DNA of 64,000 nt from Pseudomonas orientalis (GCF_002934065.1 NZ_CP018049.1:2602501-2666500), one strand, 5' to 3'; shown: positions 20,991-29,115, counted from the stretch's first letter. The notes: a model not told the origin generated them from the letters alone. Program-made: numbers and translations.

Positions 20991-21975
20991 CGCTGCCTGG
21001 AAACGTTTCATCGGCCAGAATGATCCGAACTGACATCACTACGCCGAGCAGCACTGCGGCCAGGCCTGCTGTTTCCATGGGGGTCGGCCAACGCTGATGA
21101 AACCAGAGGCCGAGCAGCGTGGCAAACAAGGACTCTAGGGCAATCAATTGACCACTGAGCACCATGGGCAGGCGCCGCGTTGCCGCATTCCAGGCCCAGG
21201 CACCGACGACGGTGGACATCACGGCAATCACCAGGCTCCAGGCATACAGCGCCCATGCCTGGCTCCAGCCAGCGCCCAGGGTTGGCAAGCGCAACAGGCC
21301 CGTCGCGTATGTCCATGGGAGGATCAACAGCGCTGCGACGCCTGCGCCCGTCAGCATCAGGGCGGTCCACAAGCCTGTCACGTTGGCGGGCAGGTGCGCC
21401 ATCTGCTTCTGGTTGATCACGCTGAAGCCCAACCATAAGGCTACCGCGCCCAAGGAAAAAAACAGCCCGGCCAGCCAGGATTGGCGGCTTAGCGAGGCCT
21501 GGTGGAGGCTGCTGATATTGGTCAGCAACAGCCCCACCGTGATACAGCCCAATGGCATCACCAATAGGCGCCAGCGCAGGGTCTTATGGCCGGCATTGCC
21601 GATCAGCGCCAGCAGCACCGGGACCATTCCTACAAAAGCCGGCGTCAATACCGGGCCGCCGAATATCACGCCCGCAGCGATGCATACGCCATAACCCAGG
21701 CAGCCCCATGCGCCCAGCACTGCCGCGAGCAGGCATTGGCCGGGGCTCAGCGCACGCAGTTGCGCGCGGCACAGGATTACCCCGGCTACCCCCAATCCAC
21801 CTGCCATCAGGAAGCGCACGCTCATCAGGTCGTAGACGCTGTAGGCGCCCGTGACATAGGGCGCAATGAAATTCAGCGCCCAGCCGAGCGTGGCGACGAT
21901 GGCGAATATCACGCCGGCAACTAAAGAGGTGTGGGTAGTGCGCATCAGGCGGGTCCATGAAGTGATGGGGTCCAT
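20977..21975 (-). CDS. EamA/DMT-family exporter
   Basis: A 332-residue protein (322 if ATG 21945 is used) with about ten hydrophobic helices arranged as two EamA repeats. The first contains TLGWALNFIAPYVTGAYSVYD and the second contains GAWAWNAATRRLPMVLSG and FATLLGLWFHQRWPT. Such transporters usually export amino acids or metabolites. It is divergent from a LysR regulator that starts 63 bp away and probably controls it, the usual pattern for these pairs. Confidence 0.85.
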   Translation of the reverse strand: MDPITSWTRLMRTTHTSLVAGVIFAIVATLGWALNFIAPYVTGAYSVYDLMSVRFLMAGGLGVAGVILCRAQLRALSPGQCLLAAVLGAWGCLGYGVCIAAGVIFGGPVLTPAFVGMVPVLLALIGNAGHKTLRWRLLVMPLGCITVGLLLTNISSLHQASLSRQSWLAGLFFSLGAVALWLGFSVINQKQMAHLPANVTGLWTALMLTGAGVAALLILPWTYATGLLRLPTLGAGWSQAWALYAWSLVIAVMSTVVGAWAWNAATRRLPMVLSGQLIALESLFATLLGLWFHQRWPTPMETAGLAAVLLGVVMSVRIILADETFPGSATDQ

Positions 21976-22038
21976 GGTGCCCAGCCACGCGGGTGTGCTA
22001 CAAACGAGTTCTCGGTCCTGAGTACATAACCTGAGATT

Positions 22039-22947
22039 ATGAATCTACTTGGAAAAACCCTACCGCCTCTTGCCAGTCTGTTGCCGTTTGAAGCCGCAGC
22101 GCGCCTGGAAAGTTTTTCCCGGGCGGCCGATGAGTTGCACATCACCCAGGCGGCTGTCAGCCGGCAGATACGCGGCCTGGAAGACAATCTGGGGGTAAAG
22201 CTGTTTTGCCGACGCAACCGTGCAGTGTTCCTGACTCAAGAGGGGCGCGAGTTGGGGCGGGTGGTCAGCCTTGCGTTGCAAAGCATCAGTGAGGGCGCGG
22301 CCAGCCTGAGGGCGTCCCCGCGGCGCAATCGGGTGGTGCTGCTGTGTCAGCTGTGCGAGGCGTTTTATTGGTTGATGCCGCGTTTGGCGACGTTCCACCA
22401 GCAATACCCGCAGATTGAAATCCAAGTGGTGACCTGCACGCGGCCGATCACGCAGTTCAATGACCCTTTCGATGTCGCCCTGCAAAGTACCCGGCGCGCC
22501 AGTGGCGCCCATGCGCTGATGTTTACCGCCTCCGATGAAGTGTTCCCGGTGTGCAGTCCCGCTTACCTGTGCCCGGAACAACCGCTGGCGCTGGCTGAAT
22601 TGTCGACCTGCACGTTTTTGCACCACAGCAGCGAACCTCCGCATCTGATGGAGTGGGATGAGTGGCTGAAGGTGTTCGGCCAGTCATTGGCCCGTGATGC
22701 GCGCGGCATCACGTTCGACAGCTACCCACTGATGTTGCAGGCCGCTGTGGAAGGGCACGGTATCGCCATGGGCTGGCGTCGTACCGCAAGCAGGCTGATA
22801 GAAAGTGGGGCATTGGTCAGGCCCTGTGCCGAAAGCGTATTTTTGCCAGAGGCTATTTCGGTATACAGGCAGCAAGGGGCAGGTAATCGGGATGAGGTCG
22901 TGGCATTGCTGGCCTGGCTCGAGGCGCAGTTGCAGAGTGACGGCTGA
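22039..22947 (+). CDS. LysR-family regulator (GcvA-like), probable controller of the adjacent exporter
   Basis: A 302-residue protein. The N-terminal winged helix-turn-helix is clear (about 15-70: FEAAARLESFSRAADELHIT, QAAVSRQIRGLEDNLGVKLF), followed by the type-2 periplasmic-binding effector domain (about 95-295). The hydrophobic start LPPLASLLPFEAAARL and the RNRAVFLT segment are GcvA-like. It is divergently transcribed from the EamA exporter. Confidence 0.88.
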   Translation: MNLLGKTLPPLASLLPFEAAARLESFSRAADELHITQAAVSRQIRGLEDNLGVKLFCRRNRAVFLTQEGRELGRVVSLALQSISEGAASLRASPRRNRVVLLCQLCEAFYWLMPRLATFHQQYPQIEIQVVTCTRPITQFNDPFDVALQSTRRASGAHALMFTASDEVFPVCSPAYLCPEQPLALAELSTCTFLHHSSEPPHLMEWDEWLKVFGQSLARDARGITFDSYPLMLQAAVEGHGIAMGWRRTASRLIESGALVRPCAESVFLPEAISVYRQQGAGNRDEVVALLAWLEAQLQSDG

Positions 22948-23138
22948 CAGGGGCGCGATGGTTAATGCCAGTCAGTTAAGCGTACACCGCCCTCTGTAGG
23001 AGCGAGCTTGCTCGCGAAGAACGTCTAGGATATCGCGTATTTTCTGAATGAACGCGGTGCCTGTGAGTTTTTCGCGAGCAAGCTCGCTCCTACAAAAAGC
23101 CTTAACTGACTGGCATTAGGCGCGATGGCCCCTGTCAG
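22944..23138. repeat. REP doublet nested in two further inverted repeats
   Basis: From outside to inside: CTGACAGGGGC (22944-22954) with GCCCCTGTCAG (23128-23138), TTAATGCCAGTCAGTTAAG (22962-22980) with CTTAACTGACTGGCATTA (23101-23118), and the REP arms GTAGGAGCGAGCTTGCTCGC (22996 on) with the complement ending at 23094. The outer arm includes the last codons of the LysR gene; the inner side ends just before the sugar dehydrogenase stop at 23145. The layered structure could act as a two-way terminator between the convergent genes. Confidence 0.93.
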
Positions 23139-23144
23139 TCCCTT

Positions 23145-24437
23145 TTATTGATTGCGCGTAACGCGCCACACCGTGTTGGCCAAATCATCGGCGATGATCA
23201 GCGCACCTTTCGGATCGACTGTCACGCCCACCGGACGCCCACGGGTCTTGCCGTCGTCACCGCGAAAGCCGGTGGCGAAGTCGACCGGCTCGCCGGCCGG
23301 TTTGCCGTTGCTGAACGGCACGAAGATCACCTTGTAGCCCACCGGATTGTCGCGGTTCCAGCTGCCGTGTTCGCCAACGAATACGCCGTCGGCGAATTTT
23401 TCGCCCATGGCCGGGATGGAGAAATCCACGCCGAGTGCGGCTACGTGAGAACCCAGGCTGTAATCCGGCTTGACCGCCGAGGCGACCTTGGCCGGGTTCT
23501 GCGGTTGCGCACGAGGGTCGACGTTCTGGCCCCAGTAGCTGTAGGGCCAGCCGTAGAAGGCGCCCTCGCGTACCGAGCTGAGGTAGTCCGGCACCAGGTC
23601 CGGGCCCAGTTCATCGCGCTCGTTGACCACGGTCCACAACTGCCCCGAGCCCGGCTGGATGGTCAGTGCCGTCGGGTTGCGCAGGCCGGTTGCGTAGGGC
23701 CTGTGCGCGCCTGTTGCGGCATCGATCTGCCAGACCATTGCGCGGTCGATTTCCACTTCCATGCCGCGCTCGGTGATGTTGCTGTTGGAGCCGATCCCGA
23801 CGTAGAGCTGGCGTCCGTCCTCGCTCACGGCCAGGGATTTGGTCCAGTGATGATTGATCTGCGCCGGCAGGTCGGTGACTTTGGTCGGGGCGCCGCTGGC
23901 CTTTGTCTGGCCGTCGGCGTAGTCGAAGCGCACCAGCGCATCCTGGTTGGCCACGTACAGTTTGCCGTCGGCGTACGCCAGGCCATAGGGCGCGTTGAGG
24001 TTGTCGGCGAACACGGTCTTGAGTTCGTAGGTGCCGTCGCCGTCAGCGTCGCGCAACAGGGTGATGCGGTTGCCGCTCTTGACCTTGGTATTGCCCTCGG
24101 CCTTGATCAGGCTGGCGATCACGTCCTTGGGCTTGAGCTTGGCCGCACTGCCGCCACGGCCTTCGGCAACGAGGATATCGCCGTTGGGCAGGACCAGGGT
24201 CTGGCGCGGGATGGCCAGGTCGGTGGCGATGGCGGTGATGCTGTAACCCTGCGGCACCTTGGGCTTCTGATCGCCCCAGGCGGCAGGCTCGGCGATCTTC
24301 ATGCTCGGCAGCAGGCTGCTTTGTTGCGCCGGTAGCTTGGGGTCGGGGCCGTGGGCCTGGGTCTTGTCGCCTTCGCCGCCGCAGGCAGTCAGCAACAGCG
24401 CTGCGCTTAACAGGGTCAATGTGCGCGTGGTTTTCAT
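23145..24437 (-). CDS. PQQ-type sugar dehydrogenase lipoprotein (L-sorbosone dehydrogenase family)
   Basis: A 430-residue protein with a lipoprotein signal (LLSAALLLTAC, C19) and a predicted six-bladed beta-propeller of the GdhB/sorbosone dehydrogenase family. Visible signatures are IPRQTLVLPNGDILVAEGRG, NAPYGLAYADGKLYVAN, GLRNPTALTIQPGSGQLWTV with NERDELGPDLVPDYL, the GSWNRDNPVGYKV loop, and RGRPVGVTVDPKGALIIADD near the end. Such enzymes oxidise aldoses or sorbosone with pyrroloquinoline quinone. The actual substrate is unknown. Its start overlaps the stop of the upstream DUF2231 gene by 4 bp, so the two are coupled. Confidence 0.87.
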   Translation of the reverse strand: MKTTRTLTLLSAALLLTACGGEGDKTQAHGPDPKLPAQQSSLLPSMKIAEPAAWGDQKPKVPQGYSITAIATDLAIPRQTLVLPNGDILVAEGRGGSAAKLKPKDVIASLIKAEGNTKVKSGNRITLLRDADGDGTYELKTVFADNLNAPYGLAYADGKLYVANQDALVRFDYADGQTKASGAPTKVTDLPAQINHHWTKSLAVSEDGRQLYVGIGSNSNITERGMEVEIDRAMVWQIDAATGAHRPYATGLRNPTALTIQPGSGQLWTVVNERDELGPDLVPDYLSSVREGAFYGWPYSYWGQNVDPRAQPQNPAKVASAVKPDYSLGSHVAALGVDFSIPAMGEKFADGVFVGEHGSWNRDNPVGYKVIFVPFSNGKPAGEPVDFATGFRGDDGKTRGRPVGVTVDPKGALIIADDLANTVWRVTRNQ

Positions 24438-24856
24438 TGGGCAGCTCCCGAACGCAGGTTAGTCAGGCCGATCCATGTCGCCAGCATCGCCAGCAGCGTG
24501 ACGACCACCGACAGCACCAGGCCGGTCGGCATCATGGCGTAGGCATCCTTGGCATGCTGGAAGGCATTGATCAGCCCCAGCACCCAGGCGGCCAGCAACA
24601 GGAGAAAGTAGGCCGCAGGGCGCCCGGCCTTGCGGTCGGCGCGCAGCAGATTGACCAGCGCGAACAACAGGGCAAATCCACTGAACACCAACGCACCGGC
24701 GATCAGCCAGGAGGCGAAGTTGGCCCATTGAATCTGGTAGGTCTGGCCGTAGGCAATGTCACTGAGCAGAGCGCCCAGGAACAGCGGCACGCTGCCGGCG
24801 AGCAAGGTCGCATGCAGCGGGCCGGGCGTGCAGCGATAGGTGGGGAGGGTAGTCAT
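24434..24856 (-). CDS. DUF2231-family membrane protein
   Basis: A 140-residue protein with four hydrophobic segments (about 14-35, 46-68, 82-100, 108-130), of the DUF2231 type. The N-terminal GPLHATLLAGSVPLFLGALLSD and QWANFASWLIAGAL motifs fit. It is translationally coupled (ATGA) to the downstream sorbosone-dehydrogenase-like lipoprotein, a recurring pair in Pseudomonas. It could help electron transfer to the chain, but its role is not known. Confidence 0.82.
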   Translation of the reverse strand: MTTLPTYRCTPGPLHATLLAGSVPLFLGALLSDIAYGQTYQIQWANFASWLIAGALVFSGFALLFALVNLLRADRKAGRPAAYFLLLLAAWVLGLINAFQHAKDAYAMMPTGLVLSVVVTLLAMLATWIGLTNLRSGAAQ

Positions 24857-24946
24857 GGGCGGTGCAGCTCCTTATCGTTCGGCACGCCTGGCGGCAGGCG
24901 TGCGATGATTTTGCATAGGAAATGAGCGTGGCGCGTGTGAGAAAGT

Positions 24947-25270
24947 TCACTGACGGTTCGTGTCCGAATGTTTATCGAACCAGTCGGCGTAGGGGGTGTT
25001 CGCCACCTTGTAGCGATTGAAGTCGGGGCTGCCATCCGCCCACCACACCGGCCCGCGCTCACCGAGTGCGACCTTGGCGCGCTGCACTTCATCGCGCGCG
25101 TGCCTGAGCTGCCTTGAGTCACCACCTGCCTTGGCCGCCTTGACGGCCCGACGCGCAACCATCAACGCATTCACCCAGCGCTGGCGTTCGGGCTCATCCA
25201 GCGCCGGATTTGTGCGCCGCCAGAGTCGGCCCTTGAGCACGAAATAGCGGCCATCCGGGGTGTCAATCAT
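24947..25270 (-). CDS. Small conserved hypothetical protein
   Basis: A 107-residue soluble protein (MIDTPDGRYFVLKGRLWRRT). A short N-terminal beta hairpin is followed by a basic helix (RRAVKAAKAGGDSRQLRHARDE in part) and a Trp-rich GPVWWADGSPDFNRY segment. No signal peptide or known catalytic motif was seen. It starts 8 bp inside the 34-codon membrane peptide gene upstream, so the two are probably one transcription unit. Confidence 0.72.
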   Translation of the reverse strand: MIDTPDGRYFVLKGRLWRRTNPALDEPERQRWVNALMVARRAVKAAKAGGDSRQLRHARDEVQRAKVALGERGPVWWADGSPDFNRYKVANTPYADWFDKHSDTNRQ

Positions 25271-25367
25271 GGTGCCAGCGCAGCACCCGCAGCACGCCCC
25301 ACATCATAGACATCACAATAGCCAGCCAACCAGCGAACAGGCTGAAAAGTGTCATTGCAAGGTTCAT
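25263..25367 (-). CDS. 34-residue single-pass membrane peptide
   Basis: MNLAMTLFSLFAGWLAIVMS continues to a basic end (RVLRWHHD). Almost the whole peptide is one hydrophobic helix with positive charges at the C-terminus. ATG 25367 follows AGAGGTGG, a strong ribosome site, and the stop overlaps the next gene by 8 bp. Similar in form to small inner-membrane regulators, but no family was recognised. Below the usual length cut-off for annotation. Confidence 0.6.
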   Translation of the reverse strand: MNLAMTLFSLFAGWLAIVMSMMWGVLRVLRWHHD

Positions 25368-25486
25368 AACCACCTCTCTAACGTCGTTGTTGCGATGTTG
25401 TCCTGCAATAAGTGACCCCGCTCTGCGTGCAGGATTCAACCGAATTGACCGAATGAACCCCCGCCGGCATTCATCGCCTAAGCCTC

Positions 25487-25492
25487 TATAAT
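25487..25492 (+). promoter_or_regulatory. Consensus -10 element upstream of uvsE
   Basis: TATAAT is a perfect -10, 31 bp before the ATG at 25523. No convincing -35 lies at the right distance; TTGACC at 25445 is too far. The transcript would have a very short leader. Confidence 0.45.
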
Positions 25493-25522
25493 CTTCCCGA
25501 TTGCATATCACCAGGCGCTCCC

Positions 25523-26551
25523 ATGACCCACCCCCGCATCGGCTTTGCATGCCAATACAAGCATCCCGAACGACTCCCCTCCGCCAGCGCCCTGAAGCTG
25601 ATCGAAGGTCCATTCAATCCGCGTACCACCACGCTGCGCTGGATGGACAGCGTCGCGCCGCAGGTGGCGCGGGACAAACTGGTCGAGGTGGTCACGCACA
25701 ACCTCGCCGCGCAACTGCGCCTGCTGGCTTACGTCGCCGAACTGCCGCCGACCTTGCGCATGTTGCGCCTGAGCAGCGATCTGTTGCCGTTCTACAGTCA
25801 TCCGAAAGTCGCTGGGCACTATCAGGACCCCGCCATCCAGCGTCAGTTGCAGGAGGGCTTTGCCGCCATCGGCGAGCTGGCGCGGGCCTCGGATATCCGC
25901 CTGTCGTTTCATCCTGGCCAGTACTGTGTGCTGGGCTCGGAAAACCCCGGTGTGGTGGAAAACAGCCTGGCCGAGTTCGAATACCACGCCGACATGATCC
26001 GCATGATGGGCTACGGCCGCCGCTTCCAGGACCTCAAGTGCAACGTGCATATCGCCGGTCGCCTGGGTGTGGCCGGAACCCGCGCAGTGTGGGCGCGCCT
26101 GTCCGAAGTGGCGCGTAACTGCATCACCTTCGAGAATGACGAGAAGACTTACGGCCTGGACCATTGCCTGCAAGTCGCCGACCTGGCGCCGGTGGTGCTG
26201 GATATTCACCATTGCTGGATCAACGAGGACGAGTACATCGACCCCGACTCGCCCCGCGTCGCCAGGGTGATCGACAGCTGGCGCGGCGTGCGCCCGACCC
26301 TGCATTACTCCCAGCCTCAGGAAAGCCTGCAAGAACTGGGGTTCGATGCCGAGCACAAACTGGAAATGACGGCCCTGTTGAAAGTGGTCTCCAAGCGCGA
26401 CCTCTACGGCCACAGCGCGCAAATGTGGAACCGCTGGACCAACGACTACGCGCTGCAGTTTCTGGATCGCTTCGACATCATGCTCGAAGCCAAGGACAAG
26501 AACGTCGCGGCCCTGGCGTTCCATGGGTATTGGCAGAGCCAATCGGCGTGA
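25523..26551 (+). CDS. uvsE: UV-damage endonuclease UvdE/UvsE
   Basis: A 342-residue TIM-barrel nuclease of the UVDE family (related to endonuclease IV) that nicks DNA 5-prime to UV photoproducts and some abasic sites, starting an alternative excision repair. Family motifs include MLRLSSDLLPFYSHP, LSFHPGQYCVLGSENP with metal-ligand His and Gln, ENDEKTYGLDHCL, LDIHHCWIN and KDLYGHSAQMWN-type KRDLYGHSAQMW. Length is slightly above the Bacillus enzyme. It heads a run of co-oriented genes with a P-loop kinase 40 nt downstream. Confidence 0.93.
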   Translation: MTHPRIGFACQYKHPERLPSASALKLIEGPFNPRTTTLRWMDSVAPQVARDKLVEVVTHNLAAQLRLLAYVAELPPTLRMLRLSSDLLPFYSHPKVAGHYQDPAIQRQLQEGFAAIGELARASDIRLSFHPGQYCVLGSENPGVVENSLAEFEYHADMIRMMGYGRRFQDLKCNVHIAGRLGVAGTRAVWARLSEVARNCITFENDEKTYGLDHCLQVADLAPVVLDIHHCWINEDEYIDPDSPRVARVIDSWRGVRPTLHYSQPQESLQELGFDAEHKLEMTALLKVVSKRDLYGHSAQMWNRWTNDYALQFLDRFDIMLEAKDKNVAALAFHGYWQSQSA

Positions 26552-26591
26552 AAGATGGCATGCTTCACGGCCTGACAAAAGGAACCGTCCC

Positions 26592-27071
26592 ATGGCTACC
26601 CTGCACCTGCTCTGCGGCAAGATCGCGTCCGGCAAATCCACCCTTGCCGGCCGCCTTGCCACCGATCACGCCGCTGTCCTGCTCAGCGAAGACCACTGGC
26701 TTGCTACGCTGTATCCCGGCCAGATCCAGACGATTGCCGATTACCTGACTTGTGCCCGGCAGATTCGCGGCGTGGTGGGGCCGCTGGTGATCGACTTGCT
26801 GGTATCAGGCGTCAATGTGGTGCTGGATTTTCCGGCCAATACCCTGGCCAATCGCGAATGGCTGCTCGGCCTGGCCCAGGCCGCCCAGGCAGCGCATTGC
26901 CTGCATTACCTGGAACTGGATGACGCTGCCTGCCGTGCGCGACTGCACGCGCGCAACGCCAGCGGCGCGCATGATTTCGCCGCCACCGATGCCGAATTCG
27001 ACCTGATTACTCGCCACTTTTGTGTGCCAAGTGAGGAGGAGGGGTTGGTAATCGAGGTGCATCGGCTGTGA
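26592..27071 (+). CDS. P-loop kinase-like ATPase (AAA_33 type)
   Basis: A 159-residue protein starting at ATG 26592 after AAAGGA. Walker A is GKIASGKST (residues 9-17), with LLSEDHW following the second strand, VVLDFPANT as the Walker-B-like strand, and RARLHARN as the LID region. Such proteins phosphorylate small molecules or nucleic-acid ends. Its stop overlaps the next gene, a nucleotidyltransferase, by 4 bp, so the pair probably acts in one process. The substrate is unknown. Confidence 0.8.
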   Translation: MATLHLLCGKIASGKSTLAGRLATDHAAVLLSEDHWLATLYPGQIQTIADYLTCARQIRGVVGPLVIDLLVSGVNVVLDFPANTLANREWLLGLAQAAQAAHCLHYLELDDAACRARLHARNASGAHDFAATDAEFDLITRHFCVPSEEEGLVIEVHRL

Positions 27072-27844
27072 GCGCTGAGCGTCCTATCGGTGTTGACGCC
27101 AACGGCTATGTTGTCAGCGTCAGCGCCGTCCCCGTGCAGCCCGAGTTCGAGTCTTTACTGGCGGATGTGCTGGCCACGCTTTCGCAGCCCGCATTCGGGC
27201 TGGATGGCATCTACCTTTACGGCAGTGTCGCCCGGGGTGATGCCAGTGCCGAAGCGTCCGACCTCGATCTCACCCTGGTCCTGCGTGATCCGCCCCAGGC
27301 CGCGGTGCTCGAACAACTCGAGCTGGCGCGGCTGGCGCTGGAGCAACGGCATTCCTGCGTCACCAAAATCGATTTCGACATCGGCCATCGCGCGCAGGTA
27401 TTGGCGCCGGAGAACCACAATCGCTGGGGCTTCTGGCTCAAGCATCAGTGCCGATGCGTGTGGGGCGATGACCTCGGTTTGCGGTTCGAGCCATTCCGGC
27501 CAAGCCGAGACATCGCCCTGGCGCTCAACGGTGATTTTGCGCAGGTGTTGTCCCGCTATCGCGTGACTATCCTGCACGCCGCGAACACATCACAGCGCCT
27601 GCGCTTGCAGCGCGAAGCCGCGCGCAAGTTAATCCGTTCCACACATACGCTGCGTTCACCCGACGTACTGATGTGGCCCCAGACGCTGGAGGAGCATGTG
27701 GCGCTGTTCACCCAGCGTTATCCAGGCAGGGTCGCGCAAATCGCATATTTTCTCTTTGAGGCCAGAAACCCGAGCGCCGAGGGCGCGGCATTTTTGCAGC
27801 GGCTTGAGGCTTTTGTTGAGTGGATGGCTGCGCAGCCGGGATAA
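27068..27844 (+). CDS. Nucleotidyltransferase-domain protein
   Basis: A 258-residue protein with GTG start at 27068 inside the stop of the kinase gene. The polymerase-beta-like active site is YGSVARGDAS with G52-S53 and the carboxylates D65 and D67 (SDLDLTL). The C-terminal part (about 150-258) is helical, in the manner of aminoglycoside or lincosamide adenylyltransferases, and includes an AARKLIRSTHTLRSPD helix. It probably transfers a nucleotide to a small molecule or protein. A third carboxylate may be D102 or D104 in KIDFDIGH. Confidence 0.82.
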   Translation: MSAERPIGVDANGYVVSVSAVPVQPEFESLLADVLATLSQPAFGLDGIYLYGSVARGDASAEASDLDLTLVLRDPPQAAVLEQLELARLALEQRHSCVTKIDFDIGHRAQVLAPENHNRWGFWLKHQCRCVWGDDLGLRFEPFRPSRDIALALNGDFAQVLSRYRVTILHAANTSQRLRLQREAARKLIRSTHTLRSPDVLMWPQTLEEHVALFTQRYPGRVAQIAYFLFEARNPSAEGAAFLQRLEAFVEWMAAQPG

Positions 27845-27928
27845 ACCAGGAATGGGACAGCTGCGCCGTCCAGCACGAGCAAGCTCCATCGCCACCGTGA
27901 CAGTCGTAATCAGAAAGGAATCAATCAA

Positions 27929-28390
27929 ATGCGCGAGCGCAAGGCAGCACGCCTATTGGTAATAAGTCCCTTGAACGAGGTACTGCTGTTCAGGTTCGTG
28001 CATAAGGAAGGCGCCTTGGCTGGTCGAAACTACTGGGCCACGCCGGGCGGAGGCGTTGAAGCGGGCGAAACCTTCGAGGCTGCAGCGATTCGCGAGCTGC
28101 GCGAGGAAACCGGCCTTACGGTCAGCCGTGTTCAATCTCATGTAGCAGAACGCACCTTCCCCTTGATGCTGCCGAGTGGCGAAACGGTGCGGGCCATCGA
28201 GCGATATTTCGTGGTGCATGCGACGAGTGAGGCGGTCTCCAATGCCGACTGGACTGAACAGGAAGCCTTGGTCATGGCCGATCACCGCTGGTGGTCAGCT
28301 CAGGCGCTTCGTTCGACTCATGACACTGTATGGCCGCAAGGGTTGGTTGAGCTGCTGATAGATGCCGGGGTTTTTCACGCTGGGCCTTGA
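27929..28390 (+). CDS. NUDIX hydrolase
   Basis: A 153-residue protein with a complete Nudix box at residues 41-63: G-x5-E-x7-REL-x-EE-x-G-L within GGVEAGETFEAAAIRELREE. It hydrolyses a nucleoside diphosphate linked to another moiety; substrate not predictable. The start at 27929 follows AAAGGA. Downstream and convergent is the TetR gene, separated by only 22 bp. Confidence 0.92.
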   Translation: MRERKAARLLVISPLNEVLLFRFVHKEGALAGRNYWATPGGGVEAGETFEAAAIRELREETGLTVSRVQSHVAERTFPLMLPSGETVRAIERYFVVHATSEAVSNADWTEQEALVMADHRWWSAQALRSTHDTVWPQGLVELLIDAGVFHAGP

Positions 28391-28412
28391 GTGATTGATG
28401 CCTGGCAACCCG

Positions 28413-28976
28413 TCACGCCGGCAGCAACCCCGCCTCCTGATAGCTCTCGACCAGTTCATCAAACAAACCGATATCCGCGCGCGTGCGCGCAATTAACTGT
28501 GCGCCGGCGATGGCGGTGTAGATCGCACGGGCGCGGCGCTGGCAGTTGTCTGCATCGCCCAGTTCCAGCTCAGTGAGGCGTGCGGCCAGCCAAGCCACGT
28601 TGATATCGGCGAACGTGACGATTTCTTTTTTAACGGCATCGGGCAAGTCCTGGTATTCGGCCGCCATAAAGCTGGACAGGCACAGCCGGTTGCCGTTTTC
28701 GAGTGAGGTCCGAAAAATGCCTGGGTAGCGCCGCAGGCTGTCGCGCGGGTCAGGGGTTTCGCGGTGGATCGCTTCGAGCACGCCGGCGGTGTCTTCCCAA
28801 TAGCGTTTGGCGACCGCCGCGCCAAGCTCGGCCTTGCTGGGGAAGTGGTAATAGATACTGGCGTTCTTGATCCCCACCGTTTCGCCGATGCTGCGAAAGT
28901 TGATGCCGCTGTAGCCGAAATGCTGCGCGGCGATTTTGGCGGCTTCCAGAATGGCTTCCCGGGCGTTTTCGCTCAC
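28413..28976 (-). CDS. TetR-family repressor, divergent from a GST gene
   Basis: A 187-residue regulator with GTG start at 28976, supported by GAGGA ten nt upstream. The N-terminal helix-turn-helix is about 10-55 (AILEAAKIAAQHFGYSG, INFRSIGETVGIKNASIYYHF in part). The C-terminal ligand domain is of the AcrR/YxaF type. The intergenic region has two matching 20-bp palindromes and a promoter overlapping one of them, so it should repress both itself and the glutathione transferase. The inducer is probably an electrophile; that is inference. Confidence 0.9.
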   Translation of the reverse strand: MSENAREAILEAAKIAAQHFGYSGINFRSIGETVGIKNASIYYHFPSKAELGAAVAKRYWEDTAGVLEAIHRETPDPRDSLRRYPGIFRTSLENGNRLCLSSFMAAEYQDLPDAVKKEIVTFADINVAWLAARLTELELGDADNCQRRARAIYTAIAGAQLIARTRADIGLFDELVESYQEAGLLPA

Positions 28977-29009
28977 GTATTGAGTCCTCGGTGGTGGGTG
29001 ACAGCGTGG

Positions 29010-29039
29010 ATTCTACGCGTAAATTATTTTACCTGCCAA
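29010..29039 (-). promoter_or_regulatory. Promoter of the tetR-type gene
   Basis: Minus-strand TTGGCA (29039-29034) and TAGAAT (29015-29010) with an 18-bp spacer. The -35 lies inside operator 1, which gives direct autorepression. Confidence 0.65.
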
Positions 29040-29049
29040 CTGACAGGTA
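29030..29049. promoter_or_regulatory. TetR operator 1
   Basis: TACCTGCCAACTGACAGGTA, an imperfect 20-bp palindrome with TACCTG/ACAGGTA arms. It shares 17 of 20 positions with operator 2, 54 bp away. Confidence 0.8.
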
Positions 29050-29083
29050 GTGGTTGACAGCGGCGGATAAAGCTAGCAATCTT

Positions 29084-29103
29084 TACCTACCACTTGACAG
29101 GTA
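29084..29103. promoter_or_regulatory. TetR operator 2, in front of the GST gene
   Basis: TACCTACCACTTGACAGGTA, the second copy of the palindrome, ends 12 bp before the GST ATG. A TTGACA at 29054-29059 lies between the two operators and may be the GST -35, although its -10 is weak. Binding here would block GST transcription or early elongation. Confidence 0.8.
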
Positions 29104-29115
29104 GGCAGCTAAATC

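Noticed and set aside
20998..21010. GGAAACGTTTCA, close to the LacI-family operator seen at 59040.
   Set aside because: It lies inside the coding end of the EamA gene, far from any start, and is probably coincidental.
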